DNA from: Fistulifera solaris
Lineage: Eukaryota > Bacillariophyta > Bacillariophyceae > Naviculales > Stauroneidaceae
DNA length: 64,000 bases
Assembly: GCA_030295235.1 (NCBI GenBank)
Contig: AP026162.1
Span: 2,662,885 to 2,726,884 of the forward strand
Direction: 5' to 3'
Shown here: piece after piece, positions 31,265 to 42,162 of the stretch
Numbering within the stretch: position 1 is the first letter of the stretch
Layout of the letters: each line of letters starts with the position of its first letter
Position numbers and translations under genes: made by a program
Notes under the pieces: model-generated
What the model saw: only the letters and a program-made list of their open reading frames with translations
What the model was told of the DNA's origin: nothing
The model's database searches: none

Positions 31265-33616
31265 CGGAATTGAATACAAGAATGATACAGTCGACGAGCA
31301 CAGATAGTTGTTAATAATTCGCTTGCTTTACGTCGCTAATTCGCTACTTATTTTTGCTGTGTCAAAGTAAAAGATGGTCTTTGTTAGTCATGCATCTGCT
31401 GACTGCAATGCAACCATCATATTAAAGCATCGCAACGTTATATAAAAAGGGCTAGTAGCCCGAGCGCAATACATTCTGCGCAAAACCTGATTTATTGTGA
31501 GCTGCTGATTACTGAAGTGCGACGTAATTGTAAAGAATGTAACAAGCTCGGCGACAGGGAACTGGTTTTTGTGTAGCAAAGTCAAAGGGGCCGTTTGCAA
31601 GACTGCGAAGAACAATAAGTCAATGAAGCTTTATCTTTCGTTAGCAACCGAGTGTGCATTCGGACGCGAAGTTGATCCGCCAGCATTATGGGAAGCCGTG
31701 TTCTCCGAGCTTTCATTTTACGGACAGTCACCATTGAAGAGTCGCCCATAATAGGTACTCGCAAAAGCAATCGCAAAATCAATCCAACCTTCGTCCTTGA
31801 TTTCGCTAGCACCGGTGGCTTCTTGTTATACTGCTACTGCTTTGTATCAATTTGTTTCCCGCCTGAAAACTTTACTCGACGTCGATTCAGAGGTCATCGC
31901 AACTGGTAATGTCTTTCTAACGCGCGCCGCCACGACATGCGTCTCGAGTGGACGATACACTAGCCGGCGATAAGTTTCCTTGCGATCGTTCCATGAACAT
32001 TAGGGGTCGTCCTGCCTGAAAATTCGTTTCCTGGCCCAGAGAAACTTTCGCGTGCGTGTAACACTTTGCTCGAAAGAATGACGTCGAATCCAGAAGCCAT
32101 CGTTATCACGATCAGGAAAATGATACCGAGAGAAAAAACATGACACGCTTTGCCGACGATGCAATGCAATGCAATGCTTTCTTCTAGACACCGTTGTTTG
32201 TAGTTGCCGCCATTGACTCCTTTTCGTAGCCCAGAGCAGCCTTACTCTTGTTATCGCAATGCTTTTGAAAAGGCGCGAGGAGCAGTCCCTTCCACCGGAT
32301 CGACTGCGTCGTTGGAAAAAGGCTGGAGTCACCGGTAAGATCAGCATTTACACAAGCCGAGTCTTGCAAGTATTCGTCTTTTGCAACGTGCAGTCAACCT
32401 GCGTTTCTCGACTTTCGTTCTGTTGTAGAATTGATGCGTCTCTCCCTCGATTGCACCCTAACGTCCCAAGTAAATGCACTCCGCTCATTTCAAATTTCAG
32501 CAAACTGCGAAGAAAAGTATACGGAACATTTGAAAAGCTTTTAACTCGCTATGCTTGTCTCGTTCTCTCAGCTTTTTCTTATTATAGCGAATGATTGTTG
32601 GCTCTTTCCGTTCATGGCTTCTCCACAAGCAGACTCGTTTCGCTGACAGGGTGCGCGATCTTGCCGTAGAAGTGAGCGAAGCGTAGTGCCGATAAATAAA
32701 TAAATAAAATTGAGAGTTTAATTTTGTGCTCTTTGCTGCATGAGAGTTGCGCTAGCAATAAAAGAAACAAAAAAAAGGAGTGAAGATCGTTCAGCCGCAC
32801 GGCGCAAGAGCAAGAGCACTTGGCATCGTAGCGGTATTGCATTCAGTATATGACTTTTTACTATAGATCTAATGTGAAAACTACTTTTCTCGTCACGACT
32901 ATGTTCCAGTCATGAATAATCATGAATGAATATTATCATACTTGAGCTATGGAGAGACAACTACTGGTAACCAACTTCTTTCTGAGCTACAATGACTTTT
33001 GAAATAGCTTCAACTAGCGACATTCGCTACTCATGATGCGGCTGAAATGGCTTGAGGATCGCTCTCTTCTCTGTGTACCGTAAAATCAAATATACGCTGA
33101 ATTTTGCGGCGGATGACGACACGTTGTTCTACCTGTCCCGTCGCACTTTAATTTTTTCTTATCAATTCCTTATCGTAAAATGGTAAAACGCATATGTTTT
33201 TACAGAATAGTTAATGTAATAGGGGTCTTTCACGGCGAGTACCTTCGTACTTTGTATCTCCAGTTCTCAAATCCGAATTCTAATTTGAATTAAAGTTCGA
33301 TATGTGCCCCTAATAATAGCGATTGAAGTGCCCTTACCTCTCGCCTGTTGCACTCTCCTCACTGTTTATTTTTGTAGCGATACCAGGTAAGCGCGTGCCT
33401 TGTGCCTAATTTTATGCCGACATAATTCGCGATTATTTTACTATCGTCCAGAGTGTCATGCGTTTCTGCCATGACTGGAAGTCAGTCATGATCCGCAGCG
33501 TCACTATTTCCAGGAAGCCGGCCGCCTTTTGTTGCATTTCATCGCGTTCATTCGAATAGAAAAATAGAAAAAGCTCCTTATTCATTTCATTAATAATTTT
33601 ATTGCAAATTTTAATC
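31265..33616. other. intergenic with degenerate ORFs and two CTG-N5-CAG dyads
   Basis: Several short, overlapping open stretches on the minus strand (31580-32370), one with a hydrophobic segment (VFSLGIIFLIVITMASGF), may be a decayed gene but cannot be joined. Inverted dyads lie at 32894-32914 and 33470-33490; the latter is a perfect CATGACTG/CAGTCATG pair about 130 bp before the dioxygenase start. No RNA gene recognised. Confidence 0.45.
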
Positions 33617-34678
33617 ATGAAGGATGTTCATCAGCACACTGCGGAGACGATACAACGACTTGAACAAGAATCGCTGCAAGTGTCCGTGAAATCGTGGCTC
33701 GACGATACGCCTGTTTCGTCGACTCGATCTCGCTTCTTTCATCACGCGGGCTTTCTGCATCTTCCCAACTTTGTCGACACATCCACTTGCTACAAAATGA
33801 AAGAATGCATGCAAGAGATAGTGAATAACGAATGGGATACGCAACAAATGGATTCGTTCGGGACGTCCGCGAAAGAAAATACAGCTCGCGGTGATTACTT
33901 TTTAGAAAGTGCGGCGCGCGTGCATTTCTTTGCCGAGCCTTCCGCGTTAGACGACAACAAGCAACTGAAAGCAGAATTTCAAGAAAACAAAATTGCGGCA
34001 CTAAACAAAGTCGGGCATGGGTTGCATCTGCGCCAAGGACCCTTTTCCGAGTATGCCTTTTCTGTCAAGATAAGCGAATTGATGTCAGAATTGGGATGGA
34101 ACGATCCTTTACTGCCGCAAAGCATGTATATTTTCAAACAGGCCGTAGTCGGAGGTGCGGTGAACTCACATCAAGATTCAACGTTTTTATTTACGGAGCC
34201 TCGTCAATCGTGTTGTGGATTGTGGCTGGCGCTCGATGAAGCTACTACCGAGAATGGTTGTTTGTGGGTGCGACCGAAATCGCATCGGGAAGCCGTACGA
34301 CGACAATACGCACGCAATTCGGCTCGTGAAAGCGATCCTTCGGCTCCGCAATTTCTTATGAAGGAGTTGTATGAACACTCGATCAGTTGGGACGGTGGTT
34401 TGCCCGGAATAGGGAGTTTTGATGACCTTATGCAAGCTGGATTCATTGCGGTGCCTTGTCAACCCGGCGACTTGTTGGTCTTCAGTGGTGAATTGGATCA
34501 TTTGAGTTTGCCCAACAAGTCCTCGGCAGCACGACATACGTTTCAGCTGCATTTGATTGAAGGAAAAGATACCACATGGTCGGCGTCGAACTGGTTGCAG
34601 TACGAAAATCCAAGCCGACCTTTTCCCCGGTTGCATGCGGGCCTGGATCAGTTCCGTGCTTACGAAGACGAAAACTAG
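33617..34678 (+). CDS. phytanoyl-CoA dioxygenase family protein, PHYHD1-type
   Basis: 353 aa from the ATG at 33617, with no introns and no breaks. This is an Fe(II)/2-oxoglutarate-dependent oxygenase of the PhyH family. The double-stranded beta-helix is marked by the metal-binding HxD (H185, D187 in NSHQDSTFLFTEP) and the distal histidine H295 in GELDHLSLPN; R306 (SAARHTFQLH) is placed to bind the 2OG carboxylate. GLWLALDEATTENGCLW and TTWSASNWLQ are close to the animal PHYHD1 signature, so it groups with PHYHD1 rather than with peroxisomal phytanoyl-CoA hydroxylase. No PTS1 or signal peptide is seen, so it is probably cytosolic. The substrate is unknown. Confidence 0.93.
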   Translation: MKDVHQHTAETIQRLEQESLQVSVKSWLDDTPVSSTRSRFFHHAGFLHLPNFVDTSTCYKMKECMQEIVNNEWDTQQMDSFGTSAKENTARGDYFLESAARVHFFAEPSALDDNKQLKAEFQENKIAALNKVGHGLHLRQGPFSEYAFSVKISELMSELGWNDPLLPQSMYIFKQAVVGGAVNSHQDSTFLFTEPRQSCCGLWLALDEATTENGCLWVRPKSHREAVRRQYARNSARESDPSAPQFLMKELYEHSISWDGGLPGIGSFDDLMQAGFIAVPCQPGDLLVFSGELDHLSLPNKSSAARHTFQLHLIEGKDTTWSASNWLQYENPSRPFPRLHAGLDQFRAYEDEN

Positions 34679-34680
34679 AG

Positions 34681-35020
34681 CATAGTCTGGTCGGCTACAA
34701 ACTGCTAAAGACTGAAAGCGGCAAAGCAAGAGGTCTATTCTATTACAGTAATGGTGAAAGCCAACCAGCGGAGCATACAAGGCTGACCAGGAATTGGGCG
34801 TTAAGCGTCAAAGAATACCCAGCGCCACTCGCTGGTGCTGTATCATTCACACGCGGTAACGCCGTAGGGGGTGGTGAAGGGTTCTCTTCATTTTGTTGCG
34901 GCGACGGAGCCGACTCTGTTTCATCGTTACAAAAGTTCCCGGGAGCATTGCGATCCATGCGCTGACAAAGTTCTTTCTTCAGCGCATCATCACTCTAACA
35001 ATTTACGGGCATTGGTTCCT
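34681..35020 (-). pseudogene. relic of the 3' end of the FAS1 gene
   Basis: Starting three bases after the dioxygenase stop, this stretch matches 36372-36690, the last ~80 codons and 3' flank of the FAS1 gene. On the minus strand it reads DRNAPGNFCNDETESAPSP, a Pro-rich linker, ASGAGYSLT and the hydrophobic tail VSLVCSAGWLSPLL. No other part of the gene is present. It is a partial duplication in the same orientation as the parent. Confidence 0.85.
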
Positions 35021-35276
35021 TCAAATAGCGCCCCTGGTAACGACCGGCCAAGAGGGGGGTACCGGTAGCTTTGGACCCCTGACTACCGTGAGCGTGAGAG
35101 GTGAGGGTGCTATTTCGGTGGTATGCCGCTGTCGGCAAAGAATCATCATTCTTGACGGAGTGATCCTACATCTGGAGCGCAATTCCATCACCTTATCAAT
35201 AGTTCTTTCATTATCAAAAGATTTTAAACTAAGAAGATACATTCAATTACTTTTTCGTTGTTTTAAACCACAACCA

Positions 35277-36009
35277 TTAAGCAGGGCATGTGACGCAGAA
35301 CTGATTGCCCGTCGGAGTGCCAGGATGAGGGCAACCAGTCCCCGTGAACATATTCCTCTTGTCAGCTCTCAAAGTGATATCCTTCCATGCGCACAAGTCT
35401 TGATTGAATGATGCAGCATTTTCGAACATGCTAAACATGCGAAAGACATTCGTGATGTTCCACCTGCTAATGTCTTGCTTGAAAGATGAAGCACCAAAAA
35501 CATGGAAGTCATATCGGTGGCCGAGGATGTATCCCAATTACCGATAGGTTGGTTGAATACAAGGGCATCGGAAAACATGAGTTGCATATTCGTGACTCTT
35601 GACGTATCCCAATCACCGATGTCTTGATTGAAGGATGAAGCACCAAAAACATGCCTCGCATGGAGTTCACAGCTGACGTGTCCCAATCACCAATGTCTTG
35701 ATTGAAGGATGAAGCACCAAAAAACATAAAACTGATATCGGTGACCGCGGATGTATCCCAATTACCGATGGGCTCGTTGAAGTCTGTCACACCATCAAAT
35801 AGAAAGCTAACATCTGTCACTCTAGATACATCCCAGCAATTGGGTGGGGGGCCGGACGGTGAAAGGAGATAAGCGTCGACGGCGTTTCGAAGATCGACTT
35901 TATTGTCGAACACTTGTCGTCTTTCTGGACAAGATCGATCACGATCACCACAAGGAAGCAATTGGTTCGTGCGTGCAAAGAGAGAGAACGGGGATTGATA
36001 GATGTCCAT
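35277..36009 (-). CDS. DUF285 (BspA-like) repeat protein with two identical homopolymer frame breaks
   Basis: The minus-strand ATG at 36009 ([15 protein letters not shown]) follows an in-frame TAA. The repeats include three [12 protein letters not shown] motifs. In the first, the Phe-Phe codons are TTTTTT (plus A6 at 35719-35724) and the frame holds. In the second and third the run is only five bases long (A5 at 35645-35649 and 35496-35500) and the frame is lost each time. Restoring A6 at both gives one continuous ~245 aa protein ending with the family cap ([27 protein letters not shown]). I treat it as a probable intact gene with consensus errors; true slippage mutations are the alternative. 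Confidence 0.75.
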
Positions 36010-36406
36010 GCTTTAATAATAAAGACAATCGTCGGCTATTATAGATGAACGGAAATAGTGAGATGGACGAGAAAAAGAAGTTGTGCGATTCAAGTAGCCG
36101 TGCAAAAGTAGAGTACCGGTACCAGTACCGTACCACGTACAGTATATCTCAGTATGGTCGATCACATTTATTCGCTCGACTAATATAGTGCATAGTCCAC
36201 TAGCACTAGGGCTCTCAAGTCCTCTAGAACTCACTCGACAAAATGCCAAATTGGAATCGGAATATTTGTGACAAAAGAGAAAAAACAGTGGAAAATTCGG
36301 TCGAATGAGAAAATTCATTCGGACTTTAGGAAATTAGGAATAAATATTCAGGATTGTGTTATATGATATATAGTGCATAGTTGGGGCGGTTACAAACTTC
36401 GGCAGG
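36010..36406. other. intergenic, nothing recognised
   Basis: Includes a GTACC-rich low-complexity stretch (36113-36142). The last ~35 bases are part of the unit duplicated at 34681. No gene. Confidence 0.45.
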
Positions 36407-38957
36407 CTAATAAAGCACTAACAGCCAACCAGCGGTACATACAAGGCTGATCAGGAAATAATGGTCGCCTCGAGTCAAAGAGTACCCAGCGCCACTTGCT
36501 TGAGCTGTAATTTTCACACTCGGTGATGCCGTCGGAGGTGTCAAAGGGTCCTCTGCTTCAATTTCCGGCGATGGAGCCGACTCTGTTTCATCATTACAAA
36601 AGTTCCCGGGAGCATTGCGATCGATGCGCTGACAGAGTTCTTTCTTCAGTGCGTCATCACTTAACAATATACCGGCGTTGGTACCTTCACAACACAAATC
36701 GCCTTCGCCACGCTCTTGACAGAGGCACGCCATGTCAATGAATACATTCTGTTGATTGGAACTCAAGGTTTCCGGTGCGTCTTGACATTTTGTTTCACTG
36801 TAAGCAGCAACCAAACGATTGTACTCGGGTCGTAGTAATGAGCCGTTCTCATCCTCGTCAGCAGTGTAGATCAAATTAAAGCATTGATCTATATCGATAT
36901 CCTCACTCAAGCCGGAAGTTGGCTGGGCAGTAGAATTGGATGCAGCAGGCGCAGGGGTCGGCGCCGCCGTCGGTGGCTTTTCTGTCGCAACGCCAGGCGG
37001 CAAGAGAATGTTGTCGAGATACAGCACCATTCCGTTTTGAGCAACAATGTCGCATTTCGATATGCACGCCACAGAATCCGGATTGACTGCACCAGTTTCA
37101 TCGACGTATTGTAGACACGGAAAATCCCGATCATTCAGTGATATACGCCACCGTTTCTCGTTCAAACTGATTATATCTGATCCGGCAGATTGTCGCAGTC
37201 CATCGCAAGAGACGACGCTGGCAAACATGTGGCTGTTGATCACTTCACTTACAATGGAGTTGATGTCGATTGAGAATACTTGGCGATTCCAAATTGAATC
37301 AGGTACCATCATTATGCTCCTTGGACTCAAAAGCTCTAATCCTGTTTTCAACGTTGGATCCGTTTTGATATACGTAAGCATTTGCGAGAACGTTGCTGTA
37401 TCCTTTTGAACGACTTCAAATAGGCTGCGGGTGAGTGAGTTTGCTGTCGGCGTGTGGGTCGTAAAATGAATCACTCTGCAACAAAGATGAAGCTTGTGAG
37501 TCATTTTCAAATGTAATCATTCACAAAGATCCAAGTGATAGATACACACCCATCAATTCCTTCCATATTGGCGAGGTAGAAATCACCGCGACCGTCTCCA
37601 GAACCTGCTTGTAACAATTCTGTTTCTTTATCATAATCTATTTCAAGCGCATCTCCATTCATCATAGTCAAATTGAAAGCACCATTTTCTTTGTAGTAAT
37701 TAAAGAGATCCTCCAGAGTCCAACGCCCGGGGGCTATTTGACTCGTGATCAAATCGATCAGATGCGTTCGCCATTCCGGTAAATTGAGTCGTTCCAGATC
37801 CTCCGGACTGAACTTCGCCCAACCTGCATTGATACTAGCAAATAACGTCACCGTCTGATTATCAAAGTAGGGCCGCAAATCACGTTCATTCCAGCCCGTC
37901 ATGCGAAATACGTTCACAAAGTCGGTTGTATTGAGCGTCGTTCGATTCGGGTCGATAGAGGCCGACGTGACAATACCAGGACACACCAAACACCGATCTG
38001 TTTGCAAAGCCAAGCTGAGCGAATGCAATGAGTGAGAGTATCAAACGGTGAACGAGTAAGTTCAGTTTTTGTCGGCAACACTTACCCATTGTTTGCGAGA
38101 ATCGCCTCACCGACGACACACGCATCTTGAAAACAAAGTTTTCCGTCTTTGTATGTAACCCACAGATTTCCACACGGAGTTGCCGAAACCGCCAAAAACC
38201 CTTCACCCAATACTGCGGGATCGTATATTTGAGGCACCATATTGAATAGAAATACATTATCACGCGTTTGTGACGCGTATTGAGGGTTCTGAAACTCGTC
38301 AACAAGTACCGAGTCCCCTTCCAATGGTTTCAAATATTCATTCATTCGATTGAAAGCATCTTCTGTACAACCAATATAGCTGTAGCCGTCGGGCGTTTGT
38401 CGTGCGAGAAGCGAAGAACTGTTGGTTGCGTCCATCAAAGACACCAAATGAGGGTAATGTTTCGGAATCAAATCGGCAATGGACACAGTGTCAAACGACG
38501 TCGGCAGTGGACGATCGATGACATGCAAAACACCGTTCACGGCTTGTCGATCCGCCGACAAAATGGTAGCTCCCGCAATGGTTCCATCGGCACTGATGGG
38601 TATTGTCGCATTTGCCAGCGATACGAGTCGGGTTCGTTTCGCTAACGCACTTTGCAACAACAATTCATTCGGTATGAAATGATTCCGCAGTGCTTCACTT
38701 AAATGACGATTCCAATTCGCGTTTGTCCATCGTGAAGAGTTCTTCAAAGACTCGTCGGTCGGCACGAGCAATGTGTAGGTCACGGTCCGATCCGACAAGA
38801 GACTCAACAAATCTGGAAAGTAATTTTGGAGGCTTTGTAGAAAGATGGTGCAATTCTCTTGCTGCTCGAGCACTGTCTCGAGATTTTGGGCGACGCACAA
38901 CAGAGGAAGGAAGCAAAGGTGGAGAAAGAAATAACAGGAACGAGATTGCCGGATCAT
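36407..38957 (-). CDS. multidomain fasciclin (FAS1) surface protein, 3 exons
   Basis: Minus-strand exons are 38086-38957, 37550-38014 and 36407-37475; the introns (71 and 74 nt) have GTAAGT/CTCAG and GTGTGT/TGCAG ends and both split a Gly codon. The ~801 aa product has a signal peptide (MIRQSRSCYFFLHLCFLPLL). Four FAS1-like domains follow: about 25-150 (VNGVLHVIDRPL), 155-300, 310-450 (ending MEGIDGVIHFTTH across the second junction) and 455-610. A Pro/Thr/Ala linker, a cysteine-rich acidic region (CLCQERGEGDLCCEG) and a hydrophobic C-terminal tail (FLISLVCTAGWLLVLY) suited to a GPI or membrane anchor complete it. FAS1 domains mediate cell-cell and cell-matrix adhesion. The splice model keeps the FAS1 motif intact across both junctions and has no frame breaks. 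Confidence 0.9.
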
Positions 38958-39369
38958 TGTGATCTATTCGTATAAAGTTGTTGAAAGGAGAAAAAGCCAA
39001 ATGTCGAATATGGATTTTTTGCGTTGTCGTTTTGAAAGTCCATAACGAATTACGACTTACGACCATGATGACGCGGTGATCGGTGATACCTGGTAATGGA
39101 GAACAATTAGGACATAATGCCAATTGATATCACTGTGTACTATCCAGTAGTATAGAACCACAGATCGATGACCGTCAGATGACCCTTTCGAATTAGCAAT
39201 CCAGTGTGCCAGTCCGACGTCAAACGGTATCTTTTTCGTTTCTCACTTTTCTTGATGACACGATGGTGTCAGCCGTTTTTCACTTTCGTCGCGATCGGCG
39301 ACACAGGCGACAATTCAAAAGGGGATGAGAAAGTCGCCATTCTCATAGGCATTTAGTTTATCTTTTACC
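38958..39369. other. divergent intergenic region
   Basis: Lies between the starts of the FAS1 gene (minus) and the plastid-type ORF (plus), so it probably holds both promoters. No motif stands out. Confidence 0.5.
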
Positions 39370-40005
39370 ATGAAACAACTGTTACTAACGGCATTTTACT
39401 GTTGTTGTCGTCTGCTTCTTCTGTCGGCAACATCATGCGCTTGGACGACTCCTCCTCTTTCAAGGCCGATAGTCCAAACGCCGAATTCCTTGCACCGCCA
39501 AAATCCTCGTCGTAAGTTTACAGTGTGCCAGGCCAAAACCAATTCCGTAAGAGAAGCCGCACGATCCTGGACTGGTTTGAGCTTCACCGCCATTCGAGCG
39601 ACGGCACGAGCTGCGACAGGCATTAGTTTGTCGGCAATTTACGCGAGTACTTTGGCAGCGACGAGTCTCTGGATACGTCAAACGATGAAATTGATCTTGT
39701 CCATGGTACCTCCGCCATTGCGATATTTTGCGCAACCGTTTCTTGTGCTCTATTACGCTCCACTTTTTTGGATACGGCAAATCAGTCACAGTAAAGCCCG
39801 ACGAAAACAACAAAAAGGAACACATGAGGCGCTTTTAGAAGGCTGGAAACAAGCTGTGGCACAAGCTGATGAGACGGTATCCTACTGGCCGATTCACGTT
39901 AGTCAAGATGGATCGTTGGAATCGGATTTGTCGGAAATGGATGTTTCCGACGCGATTTCGGAATCAATTGAAGTGTCGTTCGACCAGAATAATGGGGCTT
40001 CATGA
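39370..40005 (+). CDS. putative plastid-targeted membrane protein, unknown function
   Basis: 211 aa, ATG at 39370, no intron. The N-terminus is a hydrophobic signal peptide (LLLTAFYCCCRLLLLSATSC) followed by AWTTPPLSRP. An aromatic residue directly after the predicted cleavage site, then a Ser/Thr/Arg/Pro-rich stretch, is the bipartite pre-sequence pattern (ASAFAP-like; W is tolerated) that sends proteins into diatom complex plastids. The mature part has hydrophobic segments (LSAIYASTLAATSLW; YFAQPFLVLYYAPLFW), then a basic patch (KARRKQQKG) and an acidic Ser-rich tail. I do not recognise the family. Targeting is inferred. Confidence 0.72.
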   Translation: MKQLLLTAFYCCCRLLLLSATSCAWTTPPLSRPIVQTPNSLHRQNPRRKFTVCQAKTNSVREAARSWTGLSFTAIRATARAATGISLSAIYASTLAATSLWIRQTMKLILSMVPPPLRYFAQPFLVLYYAPLFWIRQISHSKARRKQQKGTHEALLEGWKQAVAQADETVSYWPIHVSQDGSLESDLSEMDVSDAISESIEVSFDQNNGAS

Positions 40006-42162
40006 TACATACTTATTTAATCAACTGGGATACTTCGTCAAGATGTACGCAATGCCTTATAATCAATTATACTAATGTTTTATTGTTATTCTTTCGCAAT
40101 GTTTTTCGTTGTGATGGTTTCCAAAGTTCAAAAAGTAATTTCTCATGACTGCGATCCAGTCGTGCAATTTAGCTTTGTACAATTTGATCTCATAGTAACA
40201 CTGGAATTGCCCTATTCGGGGACAATTGAGTACCCAAAGAATCTAGATGACTTGTTGCTAACAAACTTGTTATATTGTCATCGCTGAGATATATTTCTTC
40301 ATGAGTTGTTACCCGCTGACCTTCTCATTGCCGTTCGATCGTTTCAGCATCTAGATCGTGACTGCAATCCAGTCGTGAAAAAAGTCGCCTACACGATGAG
40401 TTTATACTTGTAGTACATCAGGAAATCGTACGCACGAGATTCACCAGGCCCTACAATGCGAAAGAACTCCAAAGATTATCATATTTCGATGTGTTCGGTT
40501 TGAGATGAATCGTTCTTGGTTGATGGCAAAGGACGATGGTGCTCCTAATTATTTAAAATAGAAATAACGGTTATTCTTCGACGTTTCTTGTATGTTCCTG
40601 TCAGTTAAACGGATCGTTTCTCTTCCTAAAGCAAATCATTGATGATTATATTTAATTTGGCAACTAATGTTATTTGATGTGATATTTTGGTGCTGTATTT
40701 GAGACGAACCATCCAACTAAATTTGCTGTTAGGAAGACTATGAGTCAAAGTGTAAACGGAATCACACCACGACTGAATTTCAGTCATGAGCCGTATCCTC
40801 CTTTAAGACGTGTAACGTGTAACTTCCGTTTGTTACAGAAACAATTTGTTTTGAGCTCAACATTATTTTAAGATAGAAAAAATATTGCTTCTTATTTTCA
40901 TAATGATCGTTTGGTGGTGTTTTGACGTCGAGACGCGTCCCGGATCTTACGCGGTAGATGTCCGTGACTCTCCTATTTCAGTCATGATACTGTTTTCAAT
41001 CGATCGTCGTCTCTCGTCGCGTCCGTTTTTTGCCGTGAAAAACACAATACACTCCTTCCTGCATTCTTTAATCATTTCGTCGTCTTCTACTAACGGATGC
41101 CTTTCGAATCTCTTTACAATGCTATGGCCTTGCAATCCCTGTTTACAGTGAAGTGTACAGCGGAAGCAGCGACGAGGATATGCAGAATAATATGATGGAA
41201 GAGGACCTTTCGTTTGAGTATCGTCTATCATTGACGATGCAGCAAATCTTCGCAGCGCTTCTTTGCTACGGCAATTTCTTTCTGAGCTAGAGTAACGAAA
41301 GAAATGTTTCTTGGTTCGTGCGGCAGCGCTCAATCACTTTCCGTACATGAGACGGCGATGCGGTGTCGATTTGTCGACTCATACGATTTTCGCTATAGTA
41401 TACGCGCTCTTTGCTTTGTCGAAACGCCGTCACTCTGGATGCTTTGGTAAACGAAAATGCTGAATATGAAGTCGACTTGCGCTTTTCTGATGCTGGAGGG
41501 CCTGTTACCTCTATAATTCGAAGACTCGGTTTTCTTCCGGGCGCAATCCCTTTGGCTTAAGATTGGGAAGGCCGTTGCTTTCCCTGGGATTTTTGAGGGG
41601 CGCGATGGCATCTGCAGTGCTGTCGCGCAACTATCCTTCTATCGGAAACGTCCTGAAAGGGACGGAGTGCAAGACTCTGCACAGGGGCCTGAGGTGGGCC
41701 CGGTTGTAAGACCAGCTGTATTTTCGTGACACGGTCGGCATTCCGATCCCACTATTTCTACTCGTTGTGGTGGCCTCTGTGTTCGATTGCTCGTTCGTTG
41801 CTACCATCTCGGTCGTTACGTGATTTTCTGCTGGGACTCGAACTCTTGTTAGTGGTTTGATGGAAGCGTGCTGACGACTCGTGATCAGTTGTTGGTTCTG
41901 GTTCATGGATGGCGCGCGAGTACATACAGTTGCGAGTGATTGAAACAGAAGCAGGGCTTTTATTGCTTTCACGCACGCGGTGGAGGATCGGTTTGGCTCA
42001 TCCACAAAATGCAAAAAAAGAGGCGGAGGTGTGACGAGGCGACACTGGAGTCGCACATGGCACAGAATGCTAAATTATTGCTATCTTTTGTTTTAACTCG
42101 TGATTGAATGTATTCATGTAATATGTAATAGTTTTTGTTTCCGTACAAACCACCTGTTATCT
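40006..42162. other. intergenic with three CTG-N5-CAG dyads
   Basis: 2.1 kb without a supported gene. Dyads at 40144-40164, 40357-40377 and 40768-40788 share the form CRYGACTG-N5-CAGTCRTG; the first two are near-identical 21-mers 213 bp apart. Short ORFs at 41393-42056 have no family features. Confidence 0.45.

Noticed and set aside
40006-42162. Possible tRNA or other RNA genes in the larger gaps
   Set aside because: No cloverleaf-compatible GTTCRANNC arm with matching acceptor stem was found by eye; a covariance-model scan would decide.
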